Shown in pieces: positions 10,971 to 21,345 of a stretch of 64,000 nucleotides of DNA. The position numbers and the translations under genes are program-made. The stretch spans positions 5,338,494-5,402,493 of the forward strand of contig OW121853.1 in assembly GCA_933228895.1 (NCBI GenBank), read 5' to 3'. Below the pieces are notes generated by a model, which ran no database searches, was not told the origin of the DNA, and was given only the letters and a program-made list of their open reading frames with translations. Source of the DNA: Platycnemis pennipes (Eukaryota > Arthropoda > Insecta > Odonata > Platycnemididae). Position 1 is the stretch's first letter, and each line of letters opens with the position of its first letter.

Positions 10971-11298
10971 ATTGAACTTGCCATTTCCCACAGTTGTTCT
11001 TACTTTCCGTTTTTCTTTCGTTATCATGCTATTAGAAACAGGCAGGAGGGCCATTTTCATGAAGAATTGCATATTTCTCTATTATTTGCAACTTAAATCT
11101 TCCAAATTAATAATTTACGCTTTTATAACAAATTTCTAGGCTTGACTTAGTGGAACCACATATTGATAACGTAAATAAATTCACTTTCTAAAATTCCACA
11201 GATTTTTTATTAATACCGACCCATGTTTCGACTTACACAATCATTATCAAGGTGACAATTGTACATCACGAGCCCTTTATATATACAGAATTGAGTGA

Positions 11299-11318
11299 GG
11301 GGGGGGGGGGGGGGGGGG
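11299..11318 (+). repeat. 20-nt G homopolymer in a G-rich tract
   Basis: An uninterrupted run of about 20 G within a G/A-rich stretch extending to about 11460, in the 3' non-coding part of the Penelope-like element. Could form G-quadruplexes. Length may be affected by sequencing. Confidence 0.85.
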
Positions 11319-11479
11319 CAGAAGGTGGCAGGGGAGGGGGAGGGAGTTAACGTGCGGGAAGTGTATGATTATTGGTCTAAGGTGGGAGTGGGGAAGCGGG
11401 GGCATTTGAGCGAGCATTGTTAGGAATTGTATTATGGGAGGGGGGGGAAGGTAAGGTTGGGAGAGGAGATTGGGAAGGG

Positions 11480-11618
11480 AGTATATCATTCAGCACACAT
11501 ACATCTGATTTTTTGGAATACAAAAAAATTTCAAGGTTTTCCATACAGTCCAACTTGTGGCCCTTACACTGCGAGTGAAGGACTTTTGGGATGAAGTCGT
11601 TTTGGTGGTCTTCTTCTA
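11480..11618 (-). pseudogene. GIY-YIG endonuclease, 3' half
   Basis: Continues the frame of 14544-15000 beyond the TTAA site: EEDHQNDFIPKVLHSQCKGH, KLDCMENLEIFLYSKK and VLNDI. The conserved glutamate region (LxxxExxEI-type) fits the C-terminal half of the domain. Confidence 0.75.
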
Positions 11619-12203
11619 TTAACACTAGAACACCCAGAGGGGTCATTTTGACCCCTTCGTGTTTTTAAATTTATTTTTTGATCTCAGTTTTTAAGAGAAC
11701 AGAATTTCTTCTCGTGACTTTTAATATTTTTAATAGGTGTTCACTTGCATAAATTTTAACCTTCCTAAAATAATCCATTGAGGAGTTAAATTATATTTTA
11801 CCTTGAACGCCCAAGTGGGGTCATTTTGACCCAAGCGTTCATTTGCGCGCTTTATCTCTGCTTAAGGTCCTTTTTTATTTGCATTTTTGTATCATTCTGC
11901 TGCATATGCGTTCACTGCTCTCCCGTCTTATCTTTTTCATTCTGTTACCTATCTTCCAAGTTCGTATCACTTTCCAAAAATGTTTTGTTGCCTTTCCCCA
12001 TCATGTCCTCACTTTTCGTTTTGCTTACATGTGGAATATTTAGTAATTACTTTGTTCACATCATCATACATCGTCAATCTCTGTGGTGTGAGGAGAATGC
12101 AATTTTGTTCACCCGTTTCACACGAATTTATCAACTTAGTTGGCTCCAAATCTAAGTATTTCTCTTCGGATGATGAGTGGAGAATAAAACCTGTTCTTAC
12201 AGT

Positions 12204-12363
12204 GGAAAAGAAAAACCACTTTGCACATTCCACACAAAGGTTTTATTGGTTTCTACCATAGTTTAGACAATATACCTATGTCATTATCAAAATCGATAAT
12301 GACATATATTGTAGAAACCAATAAAACCTTTGTGTGGAATGTAAAAAGTGGTTTTTCTTTTCC
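12204..12363. repeat. 53-bp hairpin arms inside the piggyBac-type element
   Basis: Arm 12204-12256 is the near-perfect reverse complement of 12311-12363. The 54-nt middle has its own stem TGTCATTATC / GATAATGACA. The whole can fold into one long hairpin with an internal bulge. Confidence 0.85.
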
Positions 12364-12817
12364 AATCGAGTGGTTCCACAAAGTAAAGCCTCAAACTTAC
12401 AACTCGTTCTCAAAGTTACAGCAAGTGAAATTCGTATATTTGTTGTCCATTGTTTGTGGGGCGGATTTACGGTGTGATCGTTATTTTGAAGATAGCTGTG
12501 ATCAAAATTTTCACAAAGACCAGCATAATGTTATTCTGACATTCTTGCGGAGCTGCATAAGATTTAATAAGATGAGTCAGATTGTGGAGAGTGTTCATTT
12601 GACAATTCCAATTGCAAGCAAGCTGAATTTGAAACTTGTGAAGAATAAACAGAATCCTCAGAATGTGACGATAATTACCGATTTGATGATCTCAGTAGAG
12701 ACACTAGGAGTGGCGGGTCTAAAAGTAAGCTCACTACTTGAAATAATATTCATTCACTATATTCAAGGCACTTGGGGTCAAAGCAAAAGATACCCTCCTT
12801 GGAATAATCAGAGATAG
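12303..12817 (+). other. Unidentified open frame inside the piggyBac-type element
   Basis: About 170 codons, including FVWNVKSGFSFPIEWF and VTIITDLMISVETLGVAGLK. It starts within the right hairpin arm and runs into the RTE-type fragment. No transposase motif is recognised; the first third may only be translated repeat. Function unknown. Confidence 0.25.
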
Positions 12818-14095
12818 CTATGACAGTGGAAGGCCACCAGAGAATTTCCAGAAGAGTGAAATTAGCAGGAAATGCGAAGAACACAGAACCTTTAGCCTGG
12901 TGTTACACACATCGAACATACTTACTAAGATTATTAGCAGAAGAATGGAAGGGAATATCGAAGGGAATCTTTCGGAAAATCAATTCGGATTCAGGAAAAA
13001 CCAAGGAGCTAGGGAGGCAATACTCAGCTGAAGGATACTGGCCGAGAAAATGATACACGTAAACAAGCTGTTGTATGTGGCATTCGTGGACTTGGAATAG
13101 GCCTTTGACAACGTGGAATAGAACAAAATATTCAAGATACTGGAAGCCATTGGAATGGATTACAAGGATAGAAGAAAAATCTACTGGCTCTACAAGAACC
13201 AGGTCACAACAATGCAAATAAAAGACGGAAGGAAGATAGAAGCCAAAATAAATGAAGCAGTCAGAGAATGATTCAAACCTCTCCCCAGTGTTATTCAATA
13301 TATAAATACCTGGGAGAAGCAATAAGAGATGCAGAGGAAATTGGTATCAAGGGCATCAAGGTGAATGGCGAAGAAATAAACATGCTCTTGTTTGCTGATG
13401 ACATCGCAGTTGTAGTAGAAAGTCGAGGGAACTTGCAAGCATCCCTGACTAAGTACTTCAATAATATAATAAGAGCAATACTAATAGGAAACTAAAACCC
13501 TAGTGTGCGGAAGAGAGAATCAAGGGCAAATACCACAATTGGAGGAGTGACTTTGGAACAAGTGCAGTACTTCACGTACCTCGGTAGCACTATCACTTGA
13601 AATTGAAGAAGCTCAACGGAGATCAAGCGCAGAATAGCACAAGATAAGGAGGCGTTTATGAAGAAGAGACAGCTACTGAGCTCAAAGAACCTACGGCTGC
13701 AAACAAGGAAGCACTTTATCGTATGGAGCGTAGTACTCTATGGATCAGAGACATGGAAAATCGGGAAAGCAGGCCAGCGAAGAATTGAAGCCTTCGAAAC
13801 ATGGTGCTCGAGGAGAATGTTGAAGATTAAATTGGCTGATATAGTGAGGAATGAAGAGATGTGCAGAAGAGCAGATGAAGATGGACATACCTTGAGGCAC
13901 AATGAATTAGTTAGAAATATAATTGAGGGGAAGATTGAAGGGAAGGTCCCACAAGGAAGATCAAGGGGCAAGTATCTGGAGCAAATAAAGCAGGACGTGA
14001 AAGAGAAAATATACCAGGGCGTTAGGCAATTAACACTAAATAGGGCGTAATGGAGGGCTGCAGTAAACCAATCATAGGATTGAAATACTGACGAT
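12785..14095 (+). mobile_element. RTE-type non-LTR retrotransposon, 5'-truncated relic
   Basis: Contains RT pieces in shifting frames: PENFQKSEIS, IISRRMEGN, NQFGFRKNQGAREAI, VAFVDLE (stop) AFDNVE, LYKNQV, then LFADDIAVVVE (13389 on; the FADD catalytic block) and the 3' part ETWCSRRMLKIKLADIVRNE. It ends AAVNQS, a stop, and a GACGATGATGA tail. Multiple stops and shifts. The 3' end resembles the copies at 26458-28397 and 61891-62089. Confidence 0.8.
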
Positions 14096-14543
14096 GATGA
14101 AAACTATTTTCATTAGGCTACTCAATTTTTTTTTACATTTTTTCAGATGGTATTTTTAATTTTGGCAGGACAAAGCATTCATCATAAAACAGTGCACATC
14201 GCAAAAACAACAAATAAATACGTTTAAATAAAGTAAGTGACATTTGTTGTTTACTGAGTGTCAACATTTTAGGCAAGAAAAAATGAAATTGAAGAAAAAC
14301 GAGAAAATGATTCCAACTCTCAAAGTTGATGTTTCAATAAATAGTTATATTGAGAAAAACATTGCTGTAATGAGCTGATAAAATCGATAAATGTGAAGAA
14401 CTAGGGCATTATTTAATGAAAAAACACTAAAAATGTAAAAGTATAAATGCCTTGTGAAAAATGAACTTATTAATTACCGGGGGTCAAAATGACCCCTTTT
14501 GGGCGTTGAATGATGTCGAGAAGTCCGGGCGTCCTAGTGTTAA

Positions 14544-15000
14544 ATGCTTTGCGAACTGGGAACTTTCATTACCATTCGTTAAACAGCGCTGATGTTCTCT
14601 TACCTGGGTACGGATAGCACGTCCTGTTTGCCCAACATAAACGGCTTTACAGTTGGTATCTTTGCAACTAAGTTGGTATACACCACTTTTATCAACCACA
14701 TCGTATTAATCTCCAGAATTAAATAGTGAGTTACTCAAGCAGTAAGGGTTGTAAAATGAAATCTTAAATTTGTCTCTCGGTATATAACCGACTATTTGAT
14801 ATGACAATTTGCCAATAAACGGAATTTTGCACCATCTTTTAACAATGTCTTGCTGAGATATGGACAAACTGGTAATTAGGCACAGAGCCATTTTCGATTG
14901 TTGTCGCTGTAAAACTTTTTCAACTATCTTGTTGTTATAACCATTAGTCTCTGCAATACGTTTGATCTGATTTAATTCTCTGTTTAAGTTATTGTTATGA
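14544..15000 (-). pseudogene. Penelope-like RT C-terminus and GIY-YIG endonuclease, 5' half
   Basis: The GIY-YIG domain reads GVYQLSCKDTNCKAVYVGQT followed by GRAIRTQVREHQ. GVYQL, VYVGQTGR and R..EH are the expected catalytic-core motifs of Penelope-like elements. The frame carries a TAA stop just before the domain (near 14703). At 14543 it runs into the TTAA that borders the inserted element; removal of the insertion restores the frame into 11618. Confidence 0.85.
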
Positions 15001-15125
15001 GATTCAGAATCCAGTATCTGAAACTAAGGATCCGAAACCGAGACAAAGATCTGAAACCAAGGTAAGGATCCAGTTCCGGATCTGGATTTGAAAAAAAAAC
15101 CTGGATGCGTTCATCACTAGCTTCA
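15001..15125. repeat. Degenerate GGATCCGAAACC-word tract
   Basis: Imperfect repeats of words such as GATCCGAAACC, GATCTGAAACC and CCGGATCTGGAT, then AACCTGGATGCGTTCATCAC. It abuts the truncated 5' end of the Penelope-like element. It looks like the self-similar tracts next to hAT-like ends elsewhere, but no clear terminus is seen. Confidence 0.35.
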
Positions 15126-15259
15126 AGCCCTGCTGGTACCTTCCACACTCTAGCACCATAAGAAATGAAAAACTATACATATTTGCATTGCACATTCACA
15201 GAACTTCATGAGAAGGGAGGAAGGAGAGGAGTGGAGTGGCAGTTGCCCCCCCAATATAC

Positions 15260-15428
15260 CTGCAACGTGGCCTTCTCCTGCTCCTCGGCAGCCTCCCTCC
15301 GTCCCCTCTCCACAAGCAAGTTGTCCTCCATGCTCTCCTGCTCCCCCTCCCACTGCCTGCGCACCTCGTCTGCCGCAAGGCGCAACCGTACCACTTCCTC
15401 ACGAAGCTTCAATGTCTCCTCCTCCCAC
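15260..15428 (-). CDS. Golgin84: Golgin-84 exon 7, coiled coil
   Basis: The acceptor is CTTCCCGCAG|GTGGG and the donor is TTGCAG|GTATAT. It encodes WEEETLKLREEVVRLRLAAD and continues with regular heptads to AAEEQEKATLQ. 169 nt, phase 2 in, phase 0 out. GC-rich third positions. Confidence 0.92.
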
Positions 15429-15459
15429 CTGCGGGAAGACAGTTTGGACTTAGTTAAGT

Positions 15460-15510
15460 ATAAGGACTTGAAGGTAACCCAACTAACAGCATGTTTTTGC
15501 ATGCTTGCTT
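15460..15510. repeat. ~50-bp segment shared with 29326-29374
   Basis: AAGGACTTGAAGGTAACCCA and the next ~30 bases (through a GCATG..TTTGCATGC stem) are almost identical at both places. This copy sits about 30 bp upstream of the exon 7 acceptor; the other is inside the hAT-type element. Confidence 0.8.
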
Positions 15511-15698
15511 TCCTATTTTTATCTTTCTTTCTTGAAAAGCGAGAAAGTATCATAAATTATTGTAAAGCATGGGGGTAGAAGGAATCATTTTAGCCATTTC
15601 GATAATAGGACACCAATGCTGAGCCAAGCAGGGAAGCAAAGGAAGGAATCAAAGCATGAACTTGGGTGAGAGAGAGAGGGAAAGGGTGTGTCTCTCAC

Positions 15699-15872
15699 AT
15701 GAGCTGCTGCTCCTCCACACGCTCCACACGCTCCACGCTCGGCTCACTCACGCCCTTGGCTCGCAACTCTGCAATTTCTCGGTCCCGGCCGGCCAGTACA
15801 GCTTGGGCCCTGGCTCGATACCTCTCCTGCTCCACCCGCTCCTCTTGCAGCTCCTCCACCACGGCATCGTAC
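15699..15872 (-). CDS. Golgin84: Golgin-84 exon 6, coiled coil
   Basis: The acceptor is CCTTTGAAG|GTACGATG. The product runs YDAVVEELQEERVEQERYRA, then a charged rod containing VERVERVEEQQL. The donor was chosen at CAT|GTGAGAG because its phase 2 joins exon 7 as AT|G (Met); the strong alternative GGC|GTGAGTGAG is phase 0 and would break the frame of exon 7. Codons are GC-rich compared with exons 1-5, as in exons 7 and 8. Confidence 0.87.
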
Positions 15873-16766
15873 CTTCAAAGGGGAGCACAAAGACACACTG
15901 CTCACCAACCGATGCTCATCCCTGGCATGATGCCAGCAATTCCACCCAGCATCTCCACATGCGAACGGCAACATAGAATTCATTCTTTCACCTTTGCAAA
16001 CCTCCAATAGAACAAGGCAACAACCTTTAATTTAACAATCAAATAAATATCAAACAATTAGAGTTTAAATCCAATGCAAAATCTGGTGATGATGATAACT
16101 CATTAAAACACTGGTTGTTCATGGTTCCATCATTTCAATGCATATTGTAAACGTGGCTGCATGTGGATTGGTCTGGCTATTACATTACCATGACTTAAGA
16201 ATTACATAATATAGCAGACATTTGTCAAAAACTAGGGTTCATAGCATACACTTTTAAATACATAGAGAGAATAAAAGTTTATATTTGGTTTTATTGACAT
16301 TAAACATGTTAGGAATGAAGTACCTCACTCTTTCATACATTATGTACTTTGGAAATAATCATACAATGCTGAAAGTACAAGCTTCACTTAAGTCACTGAC
16401 ATCTCTGAATATCGCTGACCCACACCATTTCATGGGATGAACACATATGCAAACTCCAAAGTAAGCTAAGCTCCATATATGCTTTCTTATCAGAAGCATA
16501 AGGCGATCAGTAAGTGTGGTGGACGTGCTGCTAGCCATTTATTACGGTGAATTTTACTCACATGTGGTATTAAGCACTCTGTTTTGGGGTTCCTCCCCCA
16601 TGCTAGCTCTATCTTTAAGATTCAGACACATGTTGTACGGCTAATATGCAAGGTTGTGGCAGATGCACCCTGTCTTACTTTTTTAAGAAGCTTGGTTTAC
16701 TCTGCCGATTCTTTGTGCCGACATGTATGCTGTGGTATCTTTCTAACCTGCCACGTGAACAGAGCT
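15873..16766. other. Gene-free part of golgin-84 intron 5
   Basis: AT-rich sequence without recognised features. Confidence 0.5.
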
Positions 16767-17251
16767 GAAATTCACATTAATTGCCACGAGAAAAAATTCA
16801 CCTGGACAGAGAATCAAAGCACAGACCTTTGGCTTTCCGGGCCACTGCGCACACCACTACGCTATCCAGGATCAGTAATTCACATTGCAATTTTACAGAG
16901 GTACAAGGTGCTCGGTTCTGAGCCATTGCAGTCCATCAAGGATGGCACCACAAAGGAGGAAGGTCTTCAAAGAAGCCATGGCCACAGGTGAACCTCATTT
17001 TACTGGCTTTGGCACTGGAATAATGAGGTTCACCTTTGGTCGAGGCTTCTTTGAAGCCCTTTCTCCCTTGCGTTGCCATCCTTGATGGACCGCAAGGGCT
17101 TCAAACCTAGCACCTTGAACCTCGGTAAAATTGCGATGTGAATTATCGATCCTCGATAGCATAGTGGTCTGCACAGTGGCCCAGAAACCCAAATGTCTGT
17201 GGTTCGATTCCCAGTCCAGATGAATTTTTTCCGTGGCAAAAAGTGTGAATG
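16767..17251. mobile_element. Head-to-head tRNA-derived SINE palindrome
   Basis: Two copies of one element face each other: minus-strand copy about 16767-17004 and plus-strand copy about 17021-17251, with a ~16-bp spacer. The plus copy has pol III box A TAGCATAGTGG (17157) and box B GGTTCGATTCCC (17201), as in a tRNA. The minus copy has the matching degenerate boxes. The shared non-tRNA part includes CCATCAAGGATGG and GGTTCACCTTTGG. Arms are roughly 85-90% identical by eye. Confidence 0.75.
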
Positions 17252-18127
17252 TACATGTATGCTGTTTGTATGCCTGTTTGCGGAGAATAATCTATCAAAT
17301 TACGTAACTAATGACAGTATTCATGGTGACAACACCAGAGGGCACATGGACCTCCATCAAAAAAAGGGACCACCATTGCTATGAGTGGTCCAATGTCCGT
17401 GGCCTTAATGATTTATAACTCTCTACCTCCCAAGCTTAAATTTGAAATTAAGATTGAAGTATTCAGGAAAAATGTAGTGAGGTTTTTTCACTCCAAAATA
17501 TTTTATTCTCAAAAGAATTTTTGTACTCAAATTTTTTAACTCAATAGTTGAGTGTATACTGTGTAATACAAAGTATTCATATAATGCTTTGTATACATCT
17601 CCAACTACAGGATGCGCCTTATATCTCTTACATATCAAAGTAACATGATCACTGGGCAAATCAATGATTATGTATTATTAAAAATTCAGATTCAAGTTCA
17701 CTCTCCTTGCTTCATTCTAATTCACATATGCATGCCATTCAATGTCATTCTTGGATCCTCTTCATACCAATTGGAACTTGGAATGATCAGTAATGAACAA
17801 ATCTCGAATTACGTGTGCCTCTATGGGAACCCTATGGTTGGCTCGTGTTTTTTCTTTCTGTTTTACAAAAAAGTCAGTATCTACATACGACGGTTGGAAA
17901 TTAAGGATGATACAATTTTTGATTCAATGGTTGAAAGAAAAATTTTAAACAGTGATAAGAACCTAAACGAAATCATTACCTGCAGTACACTAACCCACTC
18001 TACTATTGTCGGCTTACCCAAGCTCGCAGAATGCAATCTCCCAGCTTGTCATTCTACTATTTTTCTTGCATACCCCGGCCAATGGAGAAAAAAGCCGAGA
18101 CACATATATCTTTATTTAGCTTCTACT
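17252..18127. other. Gene-free part of golgin-84 intron 5
   Basis: Between the SINE palindrome and the Tnp2-like element. An open frame at 17612-18181 (189 codons, no recognised motif) runs into the element and is probably chance or repeat debris. Confidence 0.4.
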
Positions 18128-18154
18128 CAGATAGCACACAATATATATTACACC

Positions 18155-18385
18155 TGTAATACAGCTATAATACATGTGTAATACATATGTATAGCAACTG
18201 TATACATCTGTAATACAGCTGTATATTTGCTGTAAAAGTGGTTCAAAAGTCCTAACATACAGCTGTATTACAGCTGTATTTTTTTGCTATATACAGCTGT
18301 ATACATCTGTAATACAGCTATATACAGCTGTAATACATGTGTATAAGGCCAAAAATTACAGCTGTATTACATCTGTATACCTCAT
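18155..18385. repeat. Left subterminal palindromic array
   Basis: More than a dozen imperfect copies of ACAGCTGTAT / ATACATCTGTAAT words. CAGCTG is itself a palindrome, so each unit reads alike on both strands. Confidence 0.85.
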
Positions 18386-19040
18386 GTATGGATACATCTA
18401 AATTACGTTTCCCACACTGCAGCATTTCTGTATCATAATTTGATCGATATTATTTGAAACGTATTATCAATAATATTCGTTTGATATTATTTCAAATTTA
18501 TAATATTTGAATTTGTTTGATACTATTTTAATTGAAATCTAAATTTGAAATAATGCTACGCAATAAATTTCATCATTATTCCATATGATAGTCATAATTC
18601 CATACATTGAAGGTGGTACCGAAATCCGTTCAATTCAAGCTCCTGAAGGTACCCATATACTGTGCAAAAAGTGGTAGTTCATTTTCAATTTGTTTTTTTA
18701 ATCTATCTTTATTTCCTAGGCATTCCATACATACTTTATCATTCTAAATGAAGACCAGTAGACTTTCATAGCTCTGTATATAAGACCAGAGAATATTTCA
18801 GTAATGATTAAATTTAGCACACCAACCCAGATTAATAGGAAATTAAAAACTCCCATGGCAAGTTGGCTGATGGGTTAGCTCACCATGTGGTATATTGGCA
18901 TTTGGTCATACAATCCTCAAAATTCCATGGAATTCCTTAAAAACTTCAGCTCACTCAAATTATGAGGGAAAAAAATGACATTCAAATCAGACAAACAAAT
19001 TTACATAAAATTTTTATTTCATAAATTTCATCACAAACAA

Positions 19041-19154
19041 TTATAAATCATCGGGATTGCTCCTCCTCCGATTAGCCTGGCACAACCAGTTGCTGATCTC
19101 TTTCTTAAACATCTCCTCCCCGTACCGATTGGGTACCTCTTCAGCAGCATCTGC
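19041..19154 (-). CDS. Candidate C-terminal exon, DUF4806-like tail
   Basis: After the acceptor CTCGCTATGCAG| the frame reads ADAAEEVPNRYGEEMFKKEI and SNWLCQANRRRSNPDDL, then a stop. A final helix of the form '..I.NWL..A..R' is what I remember from DUF4806 proteins, which often occur with Tnp2-like TE genes in arthropods. The link to the 19916-21252 exon is by position and strand only. Confidence 0.4.
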   Translation of the reverse strand, partial: ADAAEEVPNRYGEEMFKKEISNWLCQANRRRSNPDDL

Positions 19155-19915
19155 ATAGCGAGAGAAATTTGTAAAAAATTATACGTTAATTAAGTTTAAA
19201 AGCATTGAAGTACATGGAGTATGGGGAGGTCGACTTCTGAACAATATGAATATCCTAAACAAGGAAAAGATATAACTCAGTCCATCAATATCATTTCTTC
19301 ACATAGTAATAGCATCTGATCTGTGTCATGAATTTTCAAAATGAATGATCTGCATTAGGGTACAGTGGCCATACAGAGGCAAAAGCCCAAAAGACTCTTA
19401 CGAAAATCACAAATATGTCATTTTACAATGGATCAGTTGATCATGGGGTGAAACTAATGAATTTAAAATCCCAAAATTTTAGTTGTGATATTTTTAAGCT
19501 AGTGAAGGTCATCTTCTCACAATTTATTTTACTGTGAAGAGTAAATTTTAAAATTAGAGCATCTTACATACACATCTGGCATTAATATAAAAAATTGACT
19601 AGTCATGCATCATATCTAGTGTGGTTATAAGTCATTCATGAATGATTTGTTTAAAATGAATTAATTACCTACCATGTTAACAAAATGAAAGCAGAGTCAT
19701 GGCAAAAACAAGCAGATCATCAATCTCAGTCATGGCTTCCAGTGTACTCGGCAATTGCGAAGGGGGAATAACTGCACACCAATGTGACAAAATGCAGGGT
19801 GAGGCATTTTTTTTCAATTAAATGAAATGTATAAAATGAAGTTATAATGCCGCACGTGCGGGTACCCTGTATTAAGGAATTGCAAAAGTATACATACGTT
19901 TCAGCACAGTTATGA

Positions 19916-21252
19916 TCATCTTAAACTGCGAAAATGCCCATAAAGAAAATGGACATAGACATCATGAGGTACAATACCATTAAGTACACATGGGCCTATG
20001 TACAGCAAGAACAGCCTGAATTCTGTTGCTTTCCAGCGTAGTAGCTCCTTCAGAGACCGTGGCTTTCGGGAGAATTCCGATGGCACACATGGAATTACGT
20101 TCTCTAGCCTGGAGTTTAAGGCACTGATCTTCGATGAAGGCAATCTCACTTTCAAACTTCCTTTCAAAAGATAAATTAAAAACTTTCTCATGACTCCTAA
20201 GCACATACAATGCATATAATCAATGGGGAAACAGGACACCATTTTAATCCCAGGAATTTGCTCAAGAGGTGAGGTTCCAATATGGTAATCTTCATCATGC
20301 CGGCTAATGAAGGTCTCATCACTGCGTAATGGGCATTCAGTTTCCAAAAATGTCATTTTGTGGTTCATATACTGTCCTTCAATACAGCACTTGGTGCAGC
20401 TATTATACCCTGTATGACATTTTGTTTGTGTGATAAATGCTCGAGCCGGGACATCGCACACAAAAGAATGGCAAATCACATTGTATACTTTTTCGTCTAC
20501 AAGAAGGCCACTTTGAATAAGGTTGGAGATGTCATCTACCAGAGGTTGCAAATATGTAGAGATAGAGCTAGGCTTCTCCTCTCCATGATATACACCAACT
20601 GTAAAAGGTGCAAGATCTGGATAGCCAAATAGCCATACAAGAATCGGCCACACCTGACTACCACTACTCTTTGCCAATGGTAGTCCATCGATATTTATTT
20701 GCAGTTTCAAATCTACATCTACCAGTTCATTGTCTTTAATTAACTGCTTGAGGGGCTCTGAAATACCAACATGGCAATATGTTCCATTGCCACATTTTAT
20801 CTCCTCTGTTCTCCTGGGCGTTTTCATCAATGTCCTGCTATCTGAGGGGAGTGCAGAAAAATCTCCATGCTTCTTAAGTAGCACAAGTAACTCGTTTACT
20901 TTATGTTGAGGGACACCAAGAGCCCACTGAGACAATTGTGATTTGAAGTCGCTTAAGCAAAATTCATGCACACTCTCATTAATTGACTCATCAGACTCTG
21001 GATCGAAGTTTTCATTCATATGACCAGTTTCACACAAATCTGAATGTAGATATTGGTTCTCTGATCTTGCACTGTAATCTTCATTAGAAATCTCAGTTGT
21101 GTCTGCCAGCAGTGAGCTAGTAGCAGGAACCTCAGACAAAATGGAGTTGTCATCTTGCATTAGAACATTTCCATTTGATAAAATATTCCTTAATCTTCGA
21201 CTTCTATGCCTAGCACAGACATGGTGAAAAGCCTTATAAATAGCCTTAGGCA
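19916..21252 (-). CDS. Tnp2-like (CACTA/EnSpm-type) transposase, main exon
   Basis: A 445-codon uninterrupted frame counted from the first ATG (21252). The N-terminal ~150 residues are acidic/polar. The core reads LQINIDGLPLAKSSGSQVWP, then ILVWLFGYPD, FTVGVYHGEEKP, a CHTGYNSCTKCCIEGQY cysteine knuckle, and FPIDYMHCMCLGVMRKFLIY. The IDGLPL..SS...WPI, GxYxGxxKP, HTGYxxCxKC and DYMHxxCLGVMKK motifs are those of the Tnp2/DUF4218-related transposases found in CACTA-like elements and many arthropod TE proteins. The two DxD/DYMH aspartates are plausible catalytic residues (inference). The true gene is spliced, so the start here may be intronic; the end at 19916 may also be an unspliced donor. The intact frame suggests recent insertion or selection. 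Confidence 0.75.
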
Positions 21253-21282
21253 TTTTTATCAGATAATGTATGATGTACTTAC

Positions 21283-21345
21283 TCGCTGCAGGCACATGAA
21301 GCGAAAAAAATCACTAAAATCTCCTCCTACAGCAAGGCATATATC
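21283..21345 (-). CDS. Candidate upstream exon of the Tnp2-like gene
   Basis: 63 nt between TTGCAG| and |GTAAGT, encoding DICLAVGGDFSDFFRFMCLQ plus R. Good consensus sites and an open phase-0 frame make it plausible. The next acceptor is uncertain (weak AAG sites near 21250, or CTGTGCTAG near 21210, which needs a different phase). Confidence 0.4.

Larger units (their letters stand above)
11623..14539. mobile_element. piggyBac-type DNA transposon inserted in the Penelope-like element
   Basis: Flanked by TTAA on both sides (11619-11622 and 14540-14543). Its ends are CACTAGAACACCC and, inverted, CACTAGGACGCCC (13 bp, two mismatches). Subterminal palindromes GGGGTCATTTTGACCCC lie at 11639, 11817 (one base different) and 14480. 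TTAA target, CACTAG-type TIR and GGGTCA..TGACCC palindromes are piggyBac marks. The interior holds a 53-bp hairpin (12204-12363), an unidentified frame (about 12303-12817) and an RTE-type insertion (12785-14095). No DDD transposase could be recognised, so it is likely non-autonomous or decayed. Confidence 0.85.
11155..15000 (-). mobile_element. Penelope-like retroelement, 5'-truncated and split by a DNA transposon
   Basis: Read on the minus strand, 15000-14544 and 11618-11155 form one element once the piggyBac-like insertion is removed. The 5' part encodes the RT C-terminal/linker region (ELNQIKRIAETNGYNNKIVE, PFIGKLSYQIVGYIP), one in-frame stop, and then the GIY-YIG endonuclease. The 3' part finishes the endonuclease and ends with ACCTTGATAATGATTGTG and AAGTCGAAACATGGGTCGG, typical of Penelope-like 3' regions. 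5' truncation near 15000 is usual for these elements. Inactive. Confidence 0.8.

Noticed and set aside
11826..12261. Overlapping hydrophobic open frames as membrane proteins
   Set aside because: They overlap each other in T-rich sequence of the piggyBac-type element; composition alone explains the hydrophobicity.
15702..15756. Alternative donor GGC|GTGAGTGAG in exon 6
   Set aside because: Its phase 0 would shift exon 7 out of frame; the donor at 15698 fits phase 2.
17157..17230. Functional tRNA gene
   Set aside because: Boxes A and B are present but the acceptor stem does not pair and the unit is duplicated in an inverted SINE pair.
17612..18181. 189-codon open frame as a gene
   Set aside because: No recognised motif; it crosses the left border of the Tnp2-like element, so its end is transposon sequence.
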